Assembly (NCBI GenBank): GCA_965220935.1
Contig: OZ244857.1
Span: 124,001-188,000 of the forward strand
From: Bin80 sp965220935
Lineage (GTDB): Bacteria > Bacteroidota > Rhodothermia > Rhodothermales > Bin80
DNA: 64,000 nt
Direction of reading: 5' to 3'
This document shows positions 60,850 through 64,000 of this stretch, piece by piece. Position 1 is the stretch's first letter. Every line of letters begins with the position of its first letter. The notes beneath the pieces are model-generated. The model searched no databases. It saw only the letters and a list, made by a program, of their open reading frames with translations, and had not been told where the DNA came from. A program made the translations under genes and the position numbers.

Positions 60850-62705
60850 GATGACGAAGACTTACCAGTCGCGTCCACTAAAACGCGCGTCATTCTAGAT
60901 ACGAATGCAGAGGGATCTGTGAGATTACCATCCACTAAAAGTGCACCTTCATATATCTGTTCAATGGTTTGCTCAATTAAATCACTGTGGTCTTCAGACG
61001 AAGACTTGAGGGAAAGGAGATTCTTCATCAGCGGATGACCTATATTTAATTCCAATACTTTTTTCGCGCCCTCGTAATCAGGATTCATAGATTTTATCAT
61101 CCGCTCCAACTGAGGCTCCATCCCATCCTTTGCTGTCACAAGTGTTGCGGCAGAATCCACAAGGCGCTTGGATGAAGCGACATCTTGAATTCGATCCCCC
61201 AACTGAATGCGAAACAAGGTAAGGAGCGTATCAACCTCGTCATCAGGCAGAACCTCAGCGTCATCACTCGTTTCAGTCAGATTCAGTTCGGAAGCGGTCA
61301 CGCTGACGAAGTTTTTATCTTCAAATTTGGACACATTTGGGAGAGTGAGACCATCTATAGAGTCTACCAAAAGAAGGACTTCAATTCCTTTACTAGCAAA
61401 AACTTCAAGGTGAGGGCTTTTCTTTGCTGATTCCAGAGAATCGGACAAAAGGTAGTAAATAGACTCCTGCCCATCGGGCATTCTGGTGACATAGTCACTC
61501 AGGGAGGTCAAATGCTCACCCGAAGTGGATGGATAACGCACCAGTTTTAAAAGCTCATCCCGTCGGGGCAGGTCACTATATAATCCAGTCTTGAGTGCTG
61601 ATCCAAAGTTCAAGAAAAACTTTTCATAGCGTTCCACATCTTCCGAAGCCCACGCATCAAGAAGGCCAAGAAGTTTGCCAGTGAGGGTTGAGCGAATGCG
61701 CTGAGCTACTGGGCTATTTTGAGTAACCTCGCGGGACACATTTAATGGAAGATCATCGGTATCCACGACTCCCCGAACAAAGCCTAGATACTCAGGAAGC
61801 AGTTCCTCAGCATCCTCACGAACAAAAACACCAGAAGAGTAAAGATGCAGATCAGTCCTGCGATCTTCACGAAAAAATGAATAGGGGGCCTGAGACGGGA
61901 TGAACAAAAGAGCATCAAACGTAAGGAGTCCCTCTATCTGGAGATGCAGATGTCCAAGAGGTTCACTAAAGTCCCCCGAAATGAATTTATAGAATTCAGA
62001 ACGCTCTTGGTCAGTAACATCATCCTTTCGCGTTTTCCAGAGTGCCTTGAGAGTATTGATCTGATCAGAGTCAAGGTAAATCGGAAAATCAACAAAATTG
62101 GAATACTTACGAATGATGGACCGAATCCGGGACTCATCCGAAAAATCCGATGCATCTTCTTTCAAGTGTAGCGAAATTTTAGTTCCGTGCTCGGAGCGGG
62201 TGCTCGGTCCAATGGTATAGGTCCCTGTTGCGTCACTTGTCCATTTTAGAGGTTGAGCATCATCACTACGATGAAGCGTTTCAATCTCAATATTGTCAGC
62301 AACCATGAATGCCGAATAAAATCCTACGCCAAACTGACCAATCATACCAGCATCCACAGGCTTACCAGAAGACTTTTGCTCCTCAATAAAAGCGAGTGTC
62401 CCACTGCTAGCAATCGTGCCCAAGCGCTCCGTCAAGTCACTGTGTGTCATTCCAATTCCTGTGTCCTCCACTGAAAGCGTCTTTGCCTCTTTATCCACAG
62501 TGATGGTAATCTTTAGGTCCGCGTTATCTCCACCAGAGTGATCGGTAAGTCCTTGAAAACGGGCTTTATTGAGAGCATCCGATGCATTGGAGATTAATTC
62601 ACGCAGAAAAATCTCCTGATTCGTATATAACGAATTAATAATGAGATGCAGAAGCTGCTGCATCTCAGCTTTATACTCAAACTGTTGCGTGGTGTCTGAC
62701 ATCAA
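60846..62705 (-). CDS. htpG: Hsp90-family chaperone HtpG
   Basis: Cytosolic ATP-dependent chaperone. The 619-residue length is normal. The GHKL ATPase domain shows FLRELISNASDALNKARF, the DTGIGMT loop, GTIASSGT, GQFGVGFYSAF and GTKISLHL; the middle domain has FVRGVVDTDDLPLNVSRE; a C-terminal dimerisation region follows. It ends overlapping the ROK kinase start and begins nine bases after the DUF4340 gene, so all may be transcribed together. No heat-shock operator was recognised. Confidence 0.96.
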   Translation of the reverse strand: MMSDTTQQFEYKAEMQQLLHLIINSLYTNQEIFLRELISNASDALNKARFQGLTDHSGGDNADLKITITVDKEAKTLSVEDTGIGMTHSDLTERLGTIASSGTLAFIEEQKSSGKPVDAGMIGQFGVGFYSAFMVADNIEIETLHRSDDAQPLKWTSDATGTYTIGPSTRSEHGTKISLHLKEDASDFSDESRIRSIIRKYSNFVDFPIYLDSDQINTLKALWKTRKDDVTDQERSEFYKFISGDFSEPLGHLHLQIEGLLTFDALLFIPSQAPYSFFREDRRTDLHLYSSGVFVREDAEELLPEYLGFVRGVVDTDDLPLNVSREVTQNSPVAQRIRSTLTGKLLGLLDAWASEDVERYEKFFLNFGSALKTGLYSDLPRRDELLKLVRYPSTSGEHLTSLSDYVTRMPDGQESIYYLLSDSLESAKKSPHLEVFASKGIEVLLLVDSIDGLTLPNVSKFEDKNFVSVTASELNLTETSDDAEVLPDDEVDTLLTLFRIQLGDRIQDVASSKRLVDSAATLVTAKDGMEPQLERMIKSMNPDYEGAKKVLELNIGHPLMKNLLSLKSSSEDHSDLIEQTIEQIYEGALLVDGNLTDPSAFVSRMTRVLVDATGKSSSS

Positions 62706-62714
62706 ATAATGAGG

Positions 62715-63605
62715 CTATTCGTTCTGTGCAATAAGTGATTCTCGATCTGGAAACAGTTGATCTAATCGGCTTTCAAAAATCCTGTATGTATATTGTTTTC
62801 CTCCATAAATCAGTGCTACAGCTGATTCTGCAGGCATAGCCTGCAATGATAGAGTGGTATTGACGCTTGTTGTTAAATCTACGCGGTAGTTAGCATCTGA
62901 GAGGACCTGTGGAGGAAGATCATCAAAAAATCCATCCGCATTTAATGGCGAAAACCTGCGCAACCAATTCGTGATATTTAAGCTATCGCCGGCTTGGCCA
63001 TCAACCATCCATACACCATCGTCAAGAGAGACTTCGTAAGGGTCGCCTTGACGGATCACACGCGCAGATGAGATCACTCCAAAATTAGGATTGATCACCG
63101 TGCGATTTCTCCATCGCTCAGGATCCTGATTAATGGTCACTCGGCCATTGGTAGCATAGATGTCGGGGTGATCGCCGATGCGGACAAAAATAGAGTTAAA
63201 ATCTCTGCCCTGCCGTGAAATGACAATTTCCTCCGATCCATTGGGCCATGTGAGAGTTACGGTAGTTGCCGTAGAATCAATCCCATAAATTCCATAGCGA
63301 CTTTCGTTACTAGTGACGCGGTTACTTAACGACAGGTCGTTTAATTCATCTAAGGCGCGGCTAACTGTGGACGAGTCGGCTAGAATGTCTACGGGCTGCC
63401 GAACAAACCACTGCCCTCCTTGCTTTTCAAGGTCTAGTCTGGAGTCGGGAAGCACAACAGAGATATGAGTCACTTCATCAATAGGAAGATTGATGTCGGG
63501 TACGCGAATATTACTCGGGTTTCGGTCAAATACACCAGAGATCCAAGCAATGAGTAGGAGAATGATGAGGCTTCCGCCAAGCACAAGGATACGATTCTGT
63601 CGCAT
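62715..63605 (-). CDS. DUF4340 family protein
   Basis: A 296-residue protein with an N-terminal membrane anchor (ILVLGGSLIILLLIAWISGVF) and an extracytoplasmic beta-rich part: ISVVLPDSRLDLEKQGGQWFVRQP, YGIYGIDSTATTVTLTW and MPAESAVALIYGGKQYTYRI. DUF4340 proteins commonly sit after GldG-like ABC auxiliary proteins, as here, and probably work with that transporter. Function unknown. The upstream GldG-like gene ends 11 bases before its start. Confidence 0.85.
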   Translation of the reverse strand: MRQNRILVLGGSLIILLLIAWISGVFDRNPSNIRVPDINLPIDEVTHISVVLPDSRLDLEKQGGQWFVRQPVDILADSSTVSRALDELNDLSLSNRVTSNESRYGIYGIDSTATTVTLTWPNGSEEIVISRQGRDFNSIFVRIGDHPDIYATNGRVTINQDPERWRNRTVINPNFGVISSARVIRQGDPYEVSLDDGVWMVDGQAGDSLNITNWLRRFSPLNADGFFDDLPPQVLSDANYRVDLTTSVNTTLSLQAMPAESAVALIYGGKQYTYRIFESRLDQLFPDRESLIAQNE

Positions 63606-63616
63606 GAGTTCGGGAA

Positions 63617-64000
63617 TTAGAGTACGACGATTTGTCGGCTACGGCGTTTACGCCAGCGAGCAAGTCCAAAAATAACCACAATCAACAGTGGGCCAAGCAT
63701 ATTGACATACTTGATTACTGGCCGCATCCCTTCAGAAACATCTCGTAGAGTACGTGGTGCGATAGATTTTGAACGGATGCTCAGTAACGCATCGTCTTGG
63801 GCAAGCCAGTCCACCAGATTTAATCCAAACTGTGCATTACCTCCATTGGGGGGGAGAATGGACTCATTGATAAAGTCTCCATCTCCAACAACAACCAATC
63901 GGGTCTCAACACTCGTACGCCCAGGCGTATAGGCACTCGGGAACGCTCCAGTAAATGAGGCACCTAAAACGTACGGCCCCCCAGAAAGCGTTGCAGTGGT
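63617..64000 (-). CDS. GldG-like ABC transporter auxiliary protein, C-terminal part
   Basis: The reading frame continues without a stop to the right edge (128 codons), so the gene starts outside. Visible sequence: ETRLVVVGDGDFINESILP, then FGLNLVDWLAQDDALLSIRSK, and a C-terminal membrane helix (MLGPLLIVVIFGLARW) followed by a basic tail RKRRSRQ. This is the C-terminal end of the GldG/ABC_transp_aux family, which partners an ABC permease and ATPase (GldF/GldA in gliding Bacteroidota). An ATPase and permease gene are expected just outside. Confidence 0.87.
   Translation of the reverse strand, partial: TTATLSGGPYVLGASFTGAFPSAYTPGRTSVETRLVVVGDGDFINESILPPNGGNAQFGLNLVDWLAQDDALLSIRSKSIAPRTLRDVSEGMRPVIKYVNMLGPLLIVVIFGLARWRKRRSRQIVVL

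Noticed and set aside
1..64000. tRNA and rRNA genes
   Set aside because: I looked for T-loop-like GGTTCGAATCC strings and conserved rRNA segments on both strands and saw none.

Overview
The window looks like the chromosome of a free-living or host-associated marine-type member of the Bacteroidota/Rhodothermota lineage. This is inferred from two large secreted proteins ending in a PNPF-type type IX secretion (T9SS) sorting domain, a GldG-like ABC auxiliary protein with its DUF4340 partner, DUF2911 and DUF1080 proteins, many starts without a Shine-Dalgarno sequence, and moderate GC. No rRNA or tRNA gene was recognised, so the placement rests on protein families only.

Layout. 1-8 kb: the left edge holds an incomplete minus-strand gene that I read directly from the sequence. 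It fuses a GPP34 (Golgi phosphoprotein 3-like) domain to the N-terminal part of a cytochrome P450. It is followed by an RND efflux adaptor/permease pair and a lipoprotein aryl-sulfate sulfotransferase. 9-20 kb: one GC-rich 11.3-kb gene encodes a secreted protein of about 3,760 residues, with about 32 fibronectin type III modules, a Calx-beta domain, three putative-Ig domains and a T9SS tail. A 15-C homopolymer lies just upstream and a 9-C tract lies in its 5' coding region. 21-23 kb: a two-gene ATPase plus PD-(D/E)xK-like nuclease unit, a candidate defence system. 23-26 kb: a carbohydrate-binding protein, a DUF1080 protein and a Tat-exported Gfo/Idh/MocA oxidoreductase. 26-29 kb: a subtilisin/leucine-rich-repeat protease with the same Ig/T9SS tail as the giant protein. 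29.8-32.6 kb: a decayed ISL3-type insertion sequence with recognisable ends, then a stand-alone AAA ATPase.

33-39 kb (minus strand) is a sugar-catabolic gene cluster: hydroxyacid dehydrogenase, lactonase, ThuA/PQQ-type dehydrogenase fusion and a Tat-exported sugar isomerase/epimerase-like TIM barrel. With the DUF1080 and Gfo/Idh genes of 23-26 kb it has the gene content expected for 3-keto-sugar processing. 39-48.5 kb: a small coiled-coil membrane protein, a LarA-type racemase, DUF2911, an MFS transporter, and a three-gene overlapping minus-strand operon (ruvB, PQQ-type sugar dehydrogenase lipoprotein, FAD/Fe-S oxidoreductase). RuvB carries a 175-residue mini-intein inside its Walker A motif. 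50-57 kb: rpoN, a small orphan gene, hisE-hisG, a class A beta-lactamase-like lipoprotein and an ImmA/IrrE-HTH plus DUF4411 (PIN-like) toxin-antitoxin-type pair. 57-64 kb: a PLP-dependent decarboxylase, KDPG aldolase, ROK sugar kinase, HtpG, DUF4340 protein and a GldG-like protein cut by the right edge.

The strongest points for follow-up are the GPP34-P450 fusion, the RuvB P-loop mini-intein, the poly-C tracts at the giant adhesin-like gene together with its four-copy three-domain super-repeat containing paired cysteines, and the ATPase/nuclease pair.
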